From Anaerotruncus rubiinfantis (lineage in GTDB: Bacteria; Bacillota; Clostridia; Oscillospirales; Ruminococcaceae), in contig NZ_FKLA01000007.1 in the NCBI RefSeq assembly GCF_900078395.1, positions 119,431-183,430 of the forward strand: a stretch of DNA of 64,000 nt, in the 5' to 3' direction. The notes under the pieces were generated by a model. The model saw nothing but the letters and a program-made list of their open reading frames with translations, was not told the DNA's origin and made no database searches. Below are positions 9,220-18,239 of the stretch, piece by piece. Within the stretch, counting starts at the first letter, position 1; each line of letters begins with the position of its first letter. A program made the position numbers and the translations under genes.

Positions 9220-9228
9220 ATTATACCA
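9220..9228 (-). promoter_or_regulatory. Extended -10 promoter for ppdK
   Basis: On the minus strand TGG precedes a perfect TATAAT (9220-9225), giving an extended -10 element. The -35 region is poor (TGGAAA at a 17-base spacing). It lies about 60 bases upstream of the ppdK GTG. Confidence 0.5.
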
Positions 9229-9303
9229 GAGAATATGGGGCTTTTCCAGTGGTTCTATACAAAAATAATTGCCGATATTTTGACAAAATAACGGTTCCTT
9301 CTC

Positions 9304-9332
9304 TTGCAAACTGCCAAAAAAGTTGACATAAT
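9304..9332 (+). promoter_or_regulatory. Promoter for glmU-prs-pth-mfd
   Basis: TTGCAA (9304-9309) and CATAAT (9327-9332) are 17 bases apart. An overlapping alternative -35, TTGACA, lies at 9323-9328. The glmU start is 55 bases downstream. Confidence 0.5.
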
Positions 9333-9387
9333 ATATAAGTAGTAACTTCCTACATTTACAAAACCGGAAAGGCGGGGCGTTTTCCCC

Positions 9388-10776
9388 ATGGATAATCGAC
9401 GTACCTTTGCGATCATCCTCGCGGCGGGCGACGGCAAACGGATGAAATCCAGCCGTCCCAAGGTGCTTTGCGAGGTGCTGTTCAAACCGATGCTCCGGTG
9501 GGTGGAAGACGCCTGCCGTACGGCGGGAATCGAAGAAATTTACATCGTGGCGGGCAAAGACCCCGACTCCCTGCGCGCCGCGGTCACCCCCGCATGCCAT
9601 TTTGTCCTCCAGCCCGAACGGCTTGGCACCGGCCATGCGGTCATGATGGCGCGCGACGCGCTTCTGCGGGGCGGCGATGTGGCGGTTTTAAACGGCGACG
9701 CGCCGTTTGTGAGCGCCGAGGTGCTTATCGGCGCGCTCAGCCAGCACCGCGCCGCGCAAAACGCGGTCACGGTCGTGACCGCCCGGATTGAAAATCCGAC
9801 CGGCTATGGCCGGGTTTTGCGCGGGGAGGACGGCGGGGTGCGCGCCATTGTGGAGGAACGGGACGCGACCGAAGCCGAACGCGCGGTGACGGAAATCAAT
9901 TCCGGCGCGTATTGGTTTGACGCGGCGTTCCTCCGAGAGGCGCTCGAAAAGTTGCGGCCCCAGAATGCGCAGGGCGAATATTACCTGACCGATGCGGTTG
10001 GGATCGCGGTGCGGGAGGGGTTGCCGGTGGGCGGGTACCTCTGCGCCGACAGCGACGCGACGCTGGGCGCGAACGACCGCAAAGCGCTCAAGCAGCTCAA
10101 TGAGATCGCGCGCCAGCGGGAGATCGACCGCCACCTTGAAAACGGCGCGGATATCCCGTGCGATGACGGGATTATCATCGCGCCGGGCGTCAAAATCGCG
10201 CCGGACGCGCAGATCCTGCCTGGAAGCATCCTACTGGGGACTACCGCGATTGGCGCGGGCAGCGTGATCGGCCCGAACAGCCGGATCGAAAATTCCACGA
10301 TCGGCGCGGGCAGTAAAATTCTTTCCTCCTATGTCACCGATTCGACGGTGGGGGAGGACGCGCGCATCGGCCCGTTCACCCAGCTGCGCCCGGGAAGCCA
10401 TGTGGGCGACCGGGTGAAGATCGGGGATTTTGTGGAGATCAAGAATTCCACGCTGGGCGAGGGCACTTCGGTGGCCCACCTGACCTACATCGGCGACAGC
10501 GATGTGGGGCGCTTCTGTAACTTTGGCTGCGGCGTGGTGACAGCCAATTACGACGGCAACCGTAAATACCGCACCGAAATCGGGGACCGGGCCTTCATCG
10601 GCTGCAACACCAATCTGATTTCTCCGGTGAAGATCGGCGCGGGAGCCTATACGGCGGCCGGTACGACGGTCACGGGCAAGGTGCCGGACGGCGCGCTCGC
10701 CATCGGGCGGGTGCGGCAGGAGATCAAGGAAGACTGGGCCGACAAAAATATCGGTTTCAAGAAGGATCAGAAGTGA
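9388..10776 (+). CDS. glmU: Bifunctional GlcN-1-P acetyltransferase/UDP-GlcNAc pyrophosphorylase
   Basis: This 462-residue cytoplasmic enzyme makes UDP-GlcNAc for peptidoglycan in two steps. The N-terminal nucleotidyltransferase has LAAGDGKRMKSSRPKVL (about 10-26), with GTGHA and NGDAPF motifs downstream. The C-terminal half is a left-handed beta helix of hexapeptide repeats (about 250-440) with the acetyltransferase signature VAHLTYIGDSDVG and NYDGNRKYRTEIGD. The length is typical. It heads the glmU-prs-pth-mfd series, the same order as in Bacillus (glmU-prs-...-pth-...-mfd). The gene is codon-biased and G+C-rich. Confidence 0.97.
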   Translation: MDNRRTFAIILAAGDGKRMKSSRPKVLCEVLFKPMLRWVEDACRTAGIEEIYIVAGKDPDSLRAAVTPACHFVLQPERLGTGHAVMMARDALLRGGDVAVLNGDAPFVSAEVLIGALSQHRAAQNAVTVVTARIENPTGYGRVLRGEDGGVRAIVEERDATEAERAVTEINSGAYWFDAAFLREALEKLRPQNAQGEYYLTDAVGIAVREGLPVGGYLCADSDATLGANDRKALKQLNEIARQREIDRHLENGADIPCDDGIIIAPGVKIAPDAQILPGSILLGTTAIGAGSVIGPNSRIENSTIGAGSKILSSYVTDSTVGEDARIGPFTQLRPGSHVGDRVKIGDFVEIKNSTLGEGTSVAHLTYIGDSDVGRFCNFGCGVVTANYDGNRKYRTEIGDRAFIGCNTNLISPVKIGAGAYTAAGTTVTGKVPDGALAIGRVRQEIKEDWADKNIGFKKDQK

Positions 10777-10809
10777 GCGGAAAAAAGGATATGGAAAGGG
10801 GCCCGCGCA

Positions 10810-11769
10810 ATGAATCTGCATGGGAAAGACATCAAGATTTTCAGCGGCAATTCAAATCCGGAGGTGGCGTTTCAGATTTCCCGCAGCCTGGGGCTTCCAC
10901 TGGGCAAAAGCGAAGTGAAGCTTTTTTCAGACGGGGAGGTTTCGGTATCCATCAATGAGAGCGTGCGCGGGTCGGATGTGTTTGTCGTGCAGTCCACCTG
11001 CAGCCCGGTCAACGACCATCTGATGGAACTGCTCATCATGATCGATGCTTTCAAACGCGCGTCGGCCGGGCGGATTACCGCGGTGATCCCGTATTTCGGA
11101 TACGCGCGGCAGGACCGTAAGGCGAAGGCCCGCGATCCGATTTCCGCGAAGCTGGTGGCCGACCTCATCTCGGCGGCGGGCGCCGACAGGGTGCTCACAA
11201 TGGACCTGCATGCGGCGCAGATTCAGGGTTTTTTCGATATTCCGGTAGACCATCTGCTGGGCGTGCCGCTGCTCGCGCCGTATTTCGGCTCGCGTTTTTC
11301 CGGGAGGAAGGAGGAGCTGGTGGTTGTTTCACCCGATCTGGGATCGGTTACACGGGCGCGCAAGTTCGCCGAACGCATCGACGCGCCGCTCGCGATCATC
11401 GATAAGCGCCGCCCGAAGGCAAACGTCTCGGAGGTCATGAACATCATCGGCGATGTGCGCGGCAAACGGGCGATCATCATCGACGATATGATTGATACCG
11501 CGGGAACTCTCTGCAACGGCGCCCAGGCGATTTTGGAAAAGGGCGGCGCCACTGAGGTCTACGCCTGCGCTACCCACGGGGTGCTTTCCGGCCCGGCGTT
11601 CGAGCGGATCGAAAAAAGCTGCATCAAGGAACTGGTGCTGCTCGATACGATCCCGGTCCCGCCGGAGAAGCAGCTTGATAAGATCACAATGCTTTCGGTC
11701 GCGCCGGTTTTTGCCGAGGCGATCGCCCGAATCTATGAAGACAAGCCGGTTTCGCCGCTTTTCGGCTGA
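10810..11769 (+). CDS. prs: Ribose-phosphate pyrophosphokinase
   Basis: This 319-residue cytoplasmic enzyme makes PRPP from ribose 5-phosphate and ATP for nucleotide, His and Trp synthesis. Visible features are the N-terminal [12 protein letters not shown], the flexible catalytic loop [20 protein letters not shown], and the PRPP-binding loop [14 protein letters not shown]. It starts 33 bases after glmU, with GGAAAGGGG upstream, and belongs to the same transcription unit. The length is standard for the class I bacterial enzyme. Confidence 0.97.
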   Translation: MNLHGKDIKIFSGNSNPEVAFQISRSLGLPLGKSEVKLFSDGEVSVSINESVRGSDVFVVQSTCSPVNDHLMELLIMIDAFKRASAGRITAVIPYFGYARQDRKAKARDPISAKLVADLISAAGADRVLTMDLHAAQIQGFFDIPVDHLLGVPLLAPYFGSRFSGRKEELVVVSPDLGSVTRARKFAERIDAPLAIIDKRRPKANVSEVMNIIGDVRGKRAIIIDDMIDTAGTLCNGAQAILEKGGATEVYACATHGVLSGPAFERIEKSCIKELVLLDTIPVPPEKQLDKITMLSVAPVFAEAIARIYEDKPVSPLFG

Positions 11770-11844
11770 AACGGGCGCAAAACGACAGGAAAGAACGAGG
11801 CGGGATATGCTGCATATCCCGTCCTTTGGCATGGAGAATCAGAA

Positions 11845-12462
11845 ATGTTTGGAAAATGGAAAACGAAATCTTCCGCCCCCGCCCCCACCGGGCCGGTGGA
11901 GTTTCTGGTGGTGGGGCTTGGAAATCCCGGCGCGAAATATGAGGCAACCCGGCATAACGCGGGTTTTATGGCGGTCGACTGTCTGGCGGAAAAGCTGGGG
12001 GTGAAAATCGACCGGCTCAAATTTAAATCCCTCACCGCCGACGCGATGATCGGCGCTCACCGGGTGCTACTGATGAAGCCGTCCACCTTCATGAACAATT
12101 CCGGCGAAGCGGTGCGCGAAGCCGCCAGGTTCTATAAAATTCCAGCGGAGCGGGTGTTGGTGCTTTTTGACGATGTGAGCCTTGAACCCGGGCGCATGCG
12201 TATCCGCAGGCAGGGCAGCGACGGCGGGCATAACGGGATCAAGAGCATCATATACCTGCTGGAGAAGGACACTTTCCCGCGCATCAAGATCGGCGTGGGA
12301 AAAAAACCGCATCCGGAATACGACCTGGCGGACTGGGTGCTGGGAAAATTCCCAAAGGAGCTTTCCGACACGCTGGACAAGACCTTCGAAGCGGCGGCCG
12401 AAGCGGCGATGCTCATTGTCGAAGGAAAAACCGATCTGGCGATGAACCGGTTTAACTCCTGA
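11845..12462 (+). CDS. pth: Peptidyl-tRNA hydrolase
   Basis: This 205-residue enzyme releases peptides from prematurely dissociated peptidyl-tRNA. It has the family signatures LVVGLGNPGAKYEATRHNAGF (catalytic His37), KPSTFMNNSGEAV and FDDVSLEPGRMRIRRQGSDG. About 17 extra residues (lysine/proline-rich) precede the core, which is a little longer than usual at the N terminus. ATG 11845 follows GGAGAATCAGAA. It lies 75 bases after prs and 22 bases before mfd. Confidence 0.96.
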   Translation: MFGKWKTKSSAPAPTGPVEFLVVGLGNPGAKYEATRHNAGFMAVDCLAEKLGVKIDRLKFKSLTADAMIGAHRVLLMKPSTFMNNSGEAVREAARFYKIPAERVLVLFDDVSLEPGRMRIRRQGSDGGHNGIKSIIYLLEKDTFPRIKIGVGKKPHPEYDLADWVLGKFPKELSDTLDKTFEAAAEAAMLIVEGKTDLAMNRFNS

Positions 12463-12484
12463 GAATACCCGAAAGGAAAGCGTA

Positions 12485-15400
12485 ATGAAAGGTTTTGAAC
12501 ATCTCCTCGAAAACAGCGCGGCGTTCATGCGCGTCCGGAATGCGGTCGAAAAATCCGCCACGCCGGTGCTGGTGACCGGCCTTTCGGGGGCGCACAAGGC
12601 GCATACCATCGTGTCCATCGTAGGCCCGCTCGAAAAGAGCGGGCTTGTGGTCGTGCCCGACGAAGCGAACGCGGTGCGCATCTGTGAAGATATCAATATC
12701 ATGGCGGGAGAAGGCACGGCGGCGCTCTTCCCTTCGCGGGAGATGACCTTCTACGATGTACAGGGCGTTTCGCATGAATATGAGCACGCGCGCCTGAGCG
12801 TGCTCGGCAGGCTCGCCGCGGGAAAGCTGCGGGTGGTGGTTGCCTCCGCGAAGGCGGCGCTCCAATATACCATGCCGCCCCCTGTGCTTGCAAAACGCAC
12901 TCGAACCCTGCGTGCTGGGGAATCCTATCAGATGGACGAGCTGACAGCTTTTTTGGTTGGCGCGGGTTACACCCGTTCGGATCAGGTTGACGGCGTCTGC
13001 CAGTTTTCCCAGCGCGGCGGTATCCTTGACTTTTTTCCGCCGCATATGCCGGACCCGTTCCGTATCGAATTCTGGGGAGATGAGATCGACACCATCTCCA
13101 CCTTCAAAATTGAAACTCAGCGACGGGAAGACACGGTGAAATCGGTGGATATCACCCCGGCTGCCGAAGTTGTGGCCGACAGCCCCAAACGCCTTTTGAA
13201 GCTGTTGGAAAAAGCGATCCCCGGTATCCGCGGCACCCAGGGGAAACTTGCAAAAGAAAAGCTGCGGCAGGAGATGGAAAAGATTGAAGGCGGCGTGATG
13301 CCGCAGAGCCTCGACCGTTTTCTGCCGCTTCTCTACCCGGAGCCGGCCACCATCTTTGATTATATGCCCGACGCGGTCTTTTTCCTCTGCGACACCGGAA
13401 ACTGCCGCGAAGCGCTGAAAGCCGCGCAGGCCCAGCAAAACGAGGATATCAAAATCCTGTTTGAGGAGGGCGTGCTTTTTCGGGGATGCGACAAATATAA
13501 CGGGGATTTTATAGATCTGCAAACGGCGGCGTCCCGCTCCAACACCGTGCTGCTTGACACCTTTGTGCGGTCGGTGGGTGACATTCCGCTGCGGGACATG
13601 GTTTCGGTCAACGCGGTGCAGCTCTCCTCCTGGAGCGGCGAGATTGCCACCCTGCGCGAAGAGGTCGGCCATTACATGGAGCAGGACTACTGCGTCGTGG
13701 TGTTCGCGGGCACCGACCGCGCCGCCGAAACGCTGACCGAGGATCTGCGCCGCGCCGGGATTGCCTCCCGGCAGGTGCGGGAGATCGGCCCGCTCACGCC
13801 GAAGCTCGTCTATGTGATGGGCGCGAGCATGTCCGCGGGGATGGAATATCCCGATCTCCGGCTGGCGGTCATCTCCCAGTCGAAGGCGGTCTCACAGCAG
13901 AAGAAGGCCCGTAAGCCCCACCCGAAAGAAGGCAAAAAGCTCCGGGATATCAGCGACCTTTCGCCGGGAGATTATGTTGTGCACACCGCGCATGGTATCG
14001 GCGTATTCGAAGGGATCGTCAAGCGTGATATCCAGGGGATTGTGAAAGATTACATCAAGATCCGCTACGCCGGCACGGACACGCTGTTTGTGCCGGTCAC
14101 CCAGCTCGACCTCGTGAGCAAATATGTCGGCGTACGGGAAGAAGCAAACGTCAAACTGAGCAAACTCAATTCGGTTGAGTGGCAGAAGACCCGCCAGCGG
14201 GTGAAAAAGGCCGTGGAAGACATGGCCAAAGAGCTGACTGAACTGTATGCGAAGCGCATGCAGGTGAAAGGCTATGCGTTTTCCAAGGATACCGACTGGC
14301 AGAATGACTTTGAGCGCCGCTTCCCGTATGAGGAAACCGATGACCAGCTGCGGTGTATCGATGAAATCAAGGCGGATATGGAGGCCACCGTCCCGATGGA
14401 CCGGCTGCTTTGCGGGGACGTGGGCTTTGGAAAGACCGAGGTGGCGCTGCGGGCAGCCTTTAAATGCGTGATGGATGGCAAACAGTGCGCGCTGCTCTGC
14501 CCGACCACCATCCTTGCCTGGCAGCACTACAACACGGTGCGCCGCCGGATGGAGGGCTTCCCGGTTAAAATCGAGCTGCTTTCGCGTTTTCGCACGCCCA
14601 AGGAACAAAAGCAGATTCTGGACGAACTGCGCCGCGGGGAGATCGACATCATCATCGGCACCCACCGCCTGGTGCAGAACGATGTGAAATTTAAGGACCT
14701 GGGCCTTTGCATCATCGACGAGGAGCAGCGTTTTGGTGTGCGGCATAAGGAAAAATTCAAGGAGATGCGCGCCACGGTCGACGTCCTGAACCTCTCCGCG
14801 ACGCCCATCCCGCGCACCCTCAACATGGCGATGAGCGGCATCCGGGACATGTCGATCCTGGAGGAGGCGCCGCAGGACCGCCACCCGGTCCAGACCTATG
14901 TCATTGAGCACGACTGGGGGATCATCGCGCAGGCGATCGAGCGCGAAATGCGGCGCGGCGGACAGATTTTCTACCTGCATAACCGGGTTGAAAGCATCGA
15001 TAGCTGTGCCTATAAGCTCCAGCAGCTTGTGCCGGACGCGCGGATCGTGACCGCGCACGGCAAGATGACTGAGGAGCACCTCTCGCGTGTCTGGCAGCAG
15101 CTGCTCGACTACGAGGTGGATATCCTGGTCTGCACCACCATCATTGAAACGGGCGTCGACGTGCCAAATTGCAACACCCTGATCATTGAGGACGCCGATT
15201 ATATGGGGCTTTCTCAACTTTACCAGATCCGCGGGCGGGTCGGACGTTCTTCCCGCCGCGCGTTCGCATACCTCACCTTCCGCAAAGACAGGCAGCTTTC
15301 AGATATCGCAACCAAACGGCTTGCCGCCATCCGGGAATTCACCTCGTTCGGGTCGGGCTTCCGCATTGCGATGCGCGACCTGGAGATCCGCGGCGCGGGA

Positions 15401-15955
15401 AACATCCTGGGTTCGCAGCAGCACGGTCACATGGAGGCGGTTGGCTACGACATGTACCTGCGGATGCTTTCCGACGCGGTGGCCGAACAGCGCGGGGAAA
15501 CCCCGACCGGCGCCGCGACCGAATGTATGGTCGACGTGCGGGTCGGCGCGCACATCCCGGAGGATTATATCGACAACCTTGCGCAGCGGATCGACATCTA
15601 CAAGAAAATTGCGGGCATCGAGACCGAGGACGATGCGATGGACCTCATCGACGAATTGATCGACCGGTTCGGCGAGCCGCCGGAGGCGGTCAAGGGCCTG
15701 GTCGATGTGGCGCTCGTGCGCAATACGGCGTCGCTCATGGGAATCAAGGAGATCTCCCAGCGCGGCGACGCGGTGCTGCTCTACCCGGAGGTTATGGATA
15801 TGTCCCGCGCGGGCAGCCTTGCGGTTAAACTGCGCGGCCGCGTGATGGTGAGCGCGGGCAATAAACCGTATATCACCGTCAAGATCGCAAAAGGCCAGAC
15901 GCCGCTCGATACCATCCGCGAAGCGCTCGCCGCAATGAACGACGCTGCCCGCTGA
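12485..15955 (+). CDS. mfd: Transcription-repair coupling factor
   Basis: This 1156-residue ATP-driven translocase removes stalled RNA polymerase from lesions and recruits UvrA. The order is a UvrB-like N-terminal region, an RNA-polymerase-interacting domain starting near 497 (GDYVVHTAHGIGVFEG), a helicase core with Walker A CGDVGFGKTEVALRAAFK (about 641) and DEEQRFG, motif VI (QIRGRVGRSSRRAFAYL), and the C-terminal TRCF domain. It starts after CGAAAGGAAAGCGTA. It is the last gene of the glmU unit. A copy of the dispersed repeat begins only 2 bases after its stop codon. Confidence 0.97.
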   Translation: MKGFEHLLENSAAFMRVRNAVEKSATPVLVTGLSGAHKAHTIVSIVGPLEKSGLVVVPDEANAVRICEDINIMAGEGTAALFPSREMTFYDVQGVSHEYEHARLSVLGRLAAGKLRVVVASAKAALQYTMPPPVLAKRTRTLRAGESYQMDELTAFLVGAGYTRSDQVDGVCQFSQRGGILDFFPPHMPDPFRIEFWGDEIDTISTFKIETQRREDTVKSVDITPAAEVVADSPKRLLKLLEKAIPGIRGTQGKLAKEKLRQEMEKIEGGVMPQSLDRFLPLLYPEPATIFDYMPDAVFFLCDTGNCREALKAAQAQQNEDIKILFEEGVLFRGCDKYNGDFIDLQTAASRSNTVLLDTFVRSVGDIPLRDMVSVNAVQLSSWSGEIATLREEVGHYMEQDYCVVVFAGTDRAAETLTEDLRRAGIASRQVREIGPLTPKLVYVMGASMSAGMEYPDLRLAVISQSKAVSQQKKARKPHPKEGKKLRDISDLSPGDYVVHTAHGIGVFEGIVKRDIQGIVKDYIKIRYAGTDTLFVPVTQLDLVSKYVGVREEANVKLSKLNSVEWQKTRQRVKKAVEDMAKELTELYAKRMQVKGYAFSKDTDWQNDFERRFPYEETDDQLRCIDEIKADMEATVPMDRLLCGDVGFGKTEVALRAAFKCVMDGKQCALLCPTTILAWQHYNTVRRRMEGFPVKIELLSRFRTPKEQKQILDELRRGEIDIIIGTHRLVQNDVKFKDLGLCIIDEEQRFGVRHKEKFKEMRATVDVLNLSATPIPRTLNMAMSGIRDMSILEEAPQDRHPVQTYVIEHDWGIIAQAIEREMRRGGQIFYLHNRVESIDSCAYKLQQLVPDARIVTAHGKMTEEHLSRVWQQLLDYEVDILVCTTIIETGVDVPNCNTLIIEDADYMGLSQLYQIRGRVGRSSRRAFAYLTFRKDRQLSDIATKRLAAIREFTSFGSGFRIAMRDLEIRGAGNILGSQQHGHMEAVGYDMYLRMLSDAVAEQRGETPTGAATECMVDVRVGAHIPEDYIDNLAQRIDIYKKIAGIETEDDAMDLIDELIDRFGEPPEAVKGLVDVALVRNTASLMGIKEISQRGDAVLLYPEVMDMSRAGSLAVKLRGRVMVSAGNKPYITVKIAKGQTPLDTIREALAAMNDAAR

Positions 15956-16196
15956 GGGGGTACTTTCTTGCTTGCCCAAGAAAGTACCCAAAGAAGGGCA
16001 TTCAAGGGGACCCCTGCGGCCCCCTTGAAAATCCCCCAGCCTTCCCTCGCAGAGCAGACGAAGCGTTCCGCGCTTATCGCACGGGACGGGTTTTCGCAAC
16101 CGTTGCGAAAACCGGCTGCGCCGAAAGCGGACAAGCGGATTGAAAGAACGCTTCGCGTTCAAAAACCGGCGCGGCAAAACGGGATTTCCTGTCCAG
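15956..16196 (+). repeat. Dispersed structured repeat, copy A
   Basis: This element follows mfd directly. It opens with a perfect 13-base-pair hairpin (15958-15970 with 15977-15989) whose core TTTCTTG/CAAGAAA is shared with copies B-D. A second hairpin (TTCAAGGGG/CCCCTTGAA) differs from the other copies. The distal part (about 16119-16165: CGCCGAAAGCGGACAA then AAAGAACGCTTCGCGTTC) is nearly identical to copy D. No coding potential is evident. Its 3' boundary (CCTGTCCAGC, about 16196) is also shared with D. Confidence 0.75.
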
Positions 16197-16290
16197 CTAT
16201 TTTGCAGATTATATTCCGGGCATAATAATTTTCGATGCGGTCAAATTTTTTGCAGGGAAAATTCATATGGACTTTTCAAATGGGAAGTAG

Positions 16291-16296
16291 TATAAT
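16291..16296 (+). promoter_or_regulatory. -10 element for PrsA/SurA-like gene
   Basis: A perfect TATAAT lies about 48 bases before the 16344 start. The matching -35 (TGGACT at 17 bases) is weak. Confidence 0.4.
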
Positions 16297-16343
16297 ATCA
16301 AAGTATGTAACGGGCGAACCCCCAATTAGGAGGAATTTGAAAA

Positions 16344-17375
16344 ATGAATGTTGTGAAAAAGGGCCTTGCGTTTGGTATGGCGCTGATGATGGCAGGTTCC
16401 ATGGCGGCATGTGCCGGCGGCGATACCACCTGGGCCGCAAAAGCGGGAGATCTGACCGTTCCGGCGGGCGTATATATTTCGCAGGTGATGAACGCCTACT
16501 ATACGGTTGCGGCGGAGCTGCCGCAGGATACCAAAGATCCGCTCAAGGAGCAGATCGACGGCGTTTTGGCGTCGGATAAAATGATTTCCGATGCAAAGGC
16601 GAACCTCAATAAGTTCATTGCCGTGGAGCAGAAATTTAATGAGCTCGGCCTCACCATGTCCGATGCGGATACCACATTGGTCAACCAGATGGCAGATTCC
16701 TACTGGCAGTACCTTGGGGAAGCCTATCAGGCAAACGGTATCTCGAAGGACTCCTATGTCATGATGACTGCCAACGACCAGAAGCGCCAGCTCATTTTCA
16801 ATGCGATTTATGGCGAAGGCGGCAGTGAAGCCGTACCGGAGCAGGAGCTCAAAGACAAGTTCTACAATGATTTTGCGAAGATTATTCTGATCCCGTTGAA
16901 TTTCAGCCAGAGCGAGGATGCCGAACAGAAAGAATCCGACAACAAAAAAGCGCGCGAAATCGTGGACAAATACCTCAAGCAGGCCCAGGCGGGCAAGGAT
17001 ATGGAGGAGATTGTTTACGAAGCGCAGAAAGAAGTCACTGGCAATGAAGAACTCGAAAAACCGGAGCCCGGCACTTCTTTCAGCTTTTTGAGCAAAGAGA
17101 ACACCAACTATGACCAGAAGGTGATCGACGCGGTGTTCGGCGCTGAAAATGGCGTGCCGACCGTGGTGGAAACCGAATCGAGCATCTACCTGTTCCAGCG
17201 GTACGATATCACGGAGAATGAAAATGACTTCACTTCACGCAAAGAGGCGCTGATCCAGCTTCTGCGCGCGGATGAATTCAATGCCAAGCTGGACGAGTGG
17301 GCAGCGGCTGTGAGCGGCGTGACCTATAACGACGCTTCGTTCAAGCGCTATACGCCGGATAAACTAAAACTGTAA
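16344..17375 (+). CDS. PrsA/SurA-like foldase lipoprotein
   Basis: This 343-residue exported protein has a lipoprotein signal peptide ending in MAAC (Cys23). The N-terminal helical part resembles the SurA/PrsA chaperone domain, and the region from about 165 to 300 resembles a peptidyl-prolyl isomerase module (FLSKENTNYDQKVIDAVFG, VVETESSIYLFQRYDITE). It probably assists folding of secreted proteins at the outer face of the membrane. ATG 16344 follows AGGAGGAATTTGAAAA. The gene stands alone, bounded by its own -10 element and a strong terminator. Whether the isomerase module is active cannot be judged from sequence alone. Confidence 0.75.
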   Translation: MNVVKKGLAFGMALMMAGSMAACAGGDTTWAAKAGDLTVPAGVYISQVMNAYYTVAAELPQDTKDPLKEQIDGVLASDKMISDAKANLNKFIAVEQKFNELGLTMSDADTTLVNQMADSYWQYLGEAYQANGISKDSYVMMTANDQKRQLIFNAIYGEGGSEAVPEQELKDKFYNDFAKIILIPLNFSQSEDAEQKESDNKKAREIVDKYLKQAQAGKDMEEIVYEAQKEVTGNEELEKPEPGTSFSFLSKENTNYDQKVIDAVFGAENGVPTVVETESSIYLFQRYDITENENDFTSRKEALIQLLRADEFNAKLDEWAAAVSGVTYNDASFKRYTPDKLKL

Positions 17376-17385
17376 AAGAGAAGAT

Positions 17386-17421
17386 AAAAAAGCCTCCTGC
17401 TTTAAGCAGGAGGCTTTTTTC
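17386..17421 (+). terminator. Terminator of PrsA/SurA-like gene
   Basis: A 10-base-pair stem AGCCTCCTGC/GCAGGAGGCT (17391-17400 with 17406-17415) is flanked by an A-run and TTTTTT, 11 bases after the stop codon. Confidence 0.9.
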
Positions 17422-17498
17422 GGCTGTCCGTCTCCCTAACAACAGCCGGGCACACTTAAAAGTGCAAGTACATAATATCAGGAAATCTTCGCTTTGTC

Positions 17499-17560
17499 TG
17501 CCACCAGTCTGGTGTCAAAATGAATGAATCTGATACCAGGCTGACACCAGACTGATGGCA
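17499..17560. promoter_or_regulatory. Putative operator of the ribbon-helix-helix gene
   Basis: A 19-base inverted repeat with one mismatch (17499-17517 with 17542-17560) surrounds a 24-base centre. It contains three direct ACCAGNCTG units whose ACCAG begins at 17503, 17535 and 17546. The spacings are 32 and 11 bases, about three and one helical turns. It ends 50 bases before the regulator start. Ribbon-helix-helix proteins typically bind such short repeats cooperatively and repress their own gene. Confidence 0.5.
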
Positions 17561-17610
17561 TACAGGCAGGTGAAAAGATGCTAAACTGTCGTTGGAAAGG
17601 TGGTGACAGC

Positions 17611-17811
17611 ATGGCGGTAATCAGAGGTTTATTCACCTTGAGAATTGACATACAGACACATGCAAAAATACGTAAGATTGCTGGAATGGAGCGCCGCTCT
17701 ATGACAAATATCATTGAACTGATGCTGACGCGGGAGATCGAACAGTATGAATTGGAACATGGTGAGATCCGGCTTACAGACGATGATATCTATGGAAAAC
17801 CTGACGAATAG
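17611..17811 (+). CDS. Arc-like ribbon-helix-helix regulator
   Basis: This small protein has 66 residues. The N-terminal strand (GLFTLRIDIQ) and two helices (THAKIRKIAGMERRS, MTNIIELMLTREIEQY) match the Arc/MetJ ribbon-helix-helix fold. An acidic tail (EIRLTDDDIYG) follows. ATG 17611 is chosen because AAAGGTGGTGACAGC precedes it, whereas an upstream ATG at 17578 has no good site. No toxin gene is adjacent, so this is an orphan DNA-binding protein rather than an obvious antitoxin. It probably acts on the repeats at 17499-17560. Composition is more A+T-rich than its neighbours. Confidence 0.7.
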   Translation: MAVIRGLFTLRIDIQTHAKIRKIAGMERRSMTNIIELMLTREIEQYELEHGEIRLTDDDIYGKPDE

Positions 17812-17821
17812 CAAAACTGTC

Positions 17822-18230
17822 CGGGACGCGCAAGAGTCGAGATGAACGGGCCTGCGGCCCGCTCTTGCGCGTCCCATCCCGTTTTGCAGCCAAACAGACA
17901 AGGGCGGAAAGCACCAAAGTGCTTTCCGCCCTATTTTTGAATCCGTTTGTCCGCTTTGCGCGCAGCGCATCGCCGCAATGGTTGCGGCGATATGCCCCGC
18001 GTGCTTTTTATCGCGCGGCTCACTTCGTGGCATCTAAGCAGATTGCGCGCGATCTTTGCCGCAAAGCGGCAACAAAAGCGCGCGCAGGGGGCCGCGGGGT
18101 GTCCCCGCGCGTGTTCTTTGGGTACTTTCTTGCACGAGCAAGAAAGTACCTCGTGGTGCGCGGCGAAACGCGCAGGAGTGGTGCGCGGCGAAACGCGCGA
18201 ATTTCAGGCGCGCGAAGGGCGCAATACCCG
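17822..18230 (-). repeat. Dispersed structured repeat, copy B (inverted)
   Basis: Read on the minus strand, this copy opens with the shared hairpin (18121-18150, 12 base pairs, TTTCTTG/CAAGAAA core). Next come a CGCGGGG-ACA-CCCCGCG hairpin identical to that of copy D, the 17-base block GCGCGCAATCTGCTTAG (18034-18050, identical in D), and AAAGCGGACAAACGGATT. The element ends in a 14-base-pair inverted repeat (17823-17836 with 17862-17875). Between the hairpin and the end of the flavin reductase-rubredoxin gene lies an 18-base tandem repeat (18156-18173 and 18181-18198). No gene is seen in this 428-base gap. Confidence 0.75.
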
Positions 18231-18239
18231 GGCGCGAAC

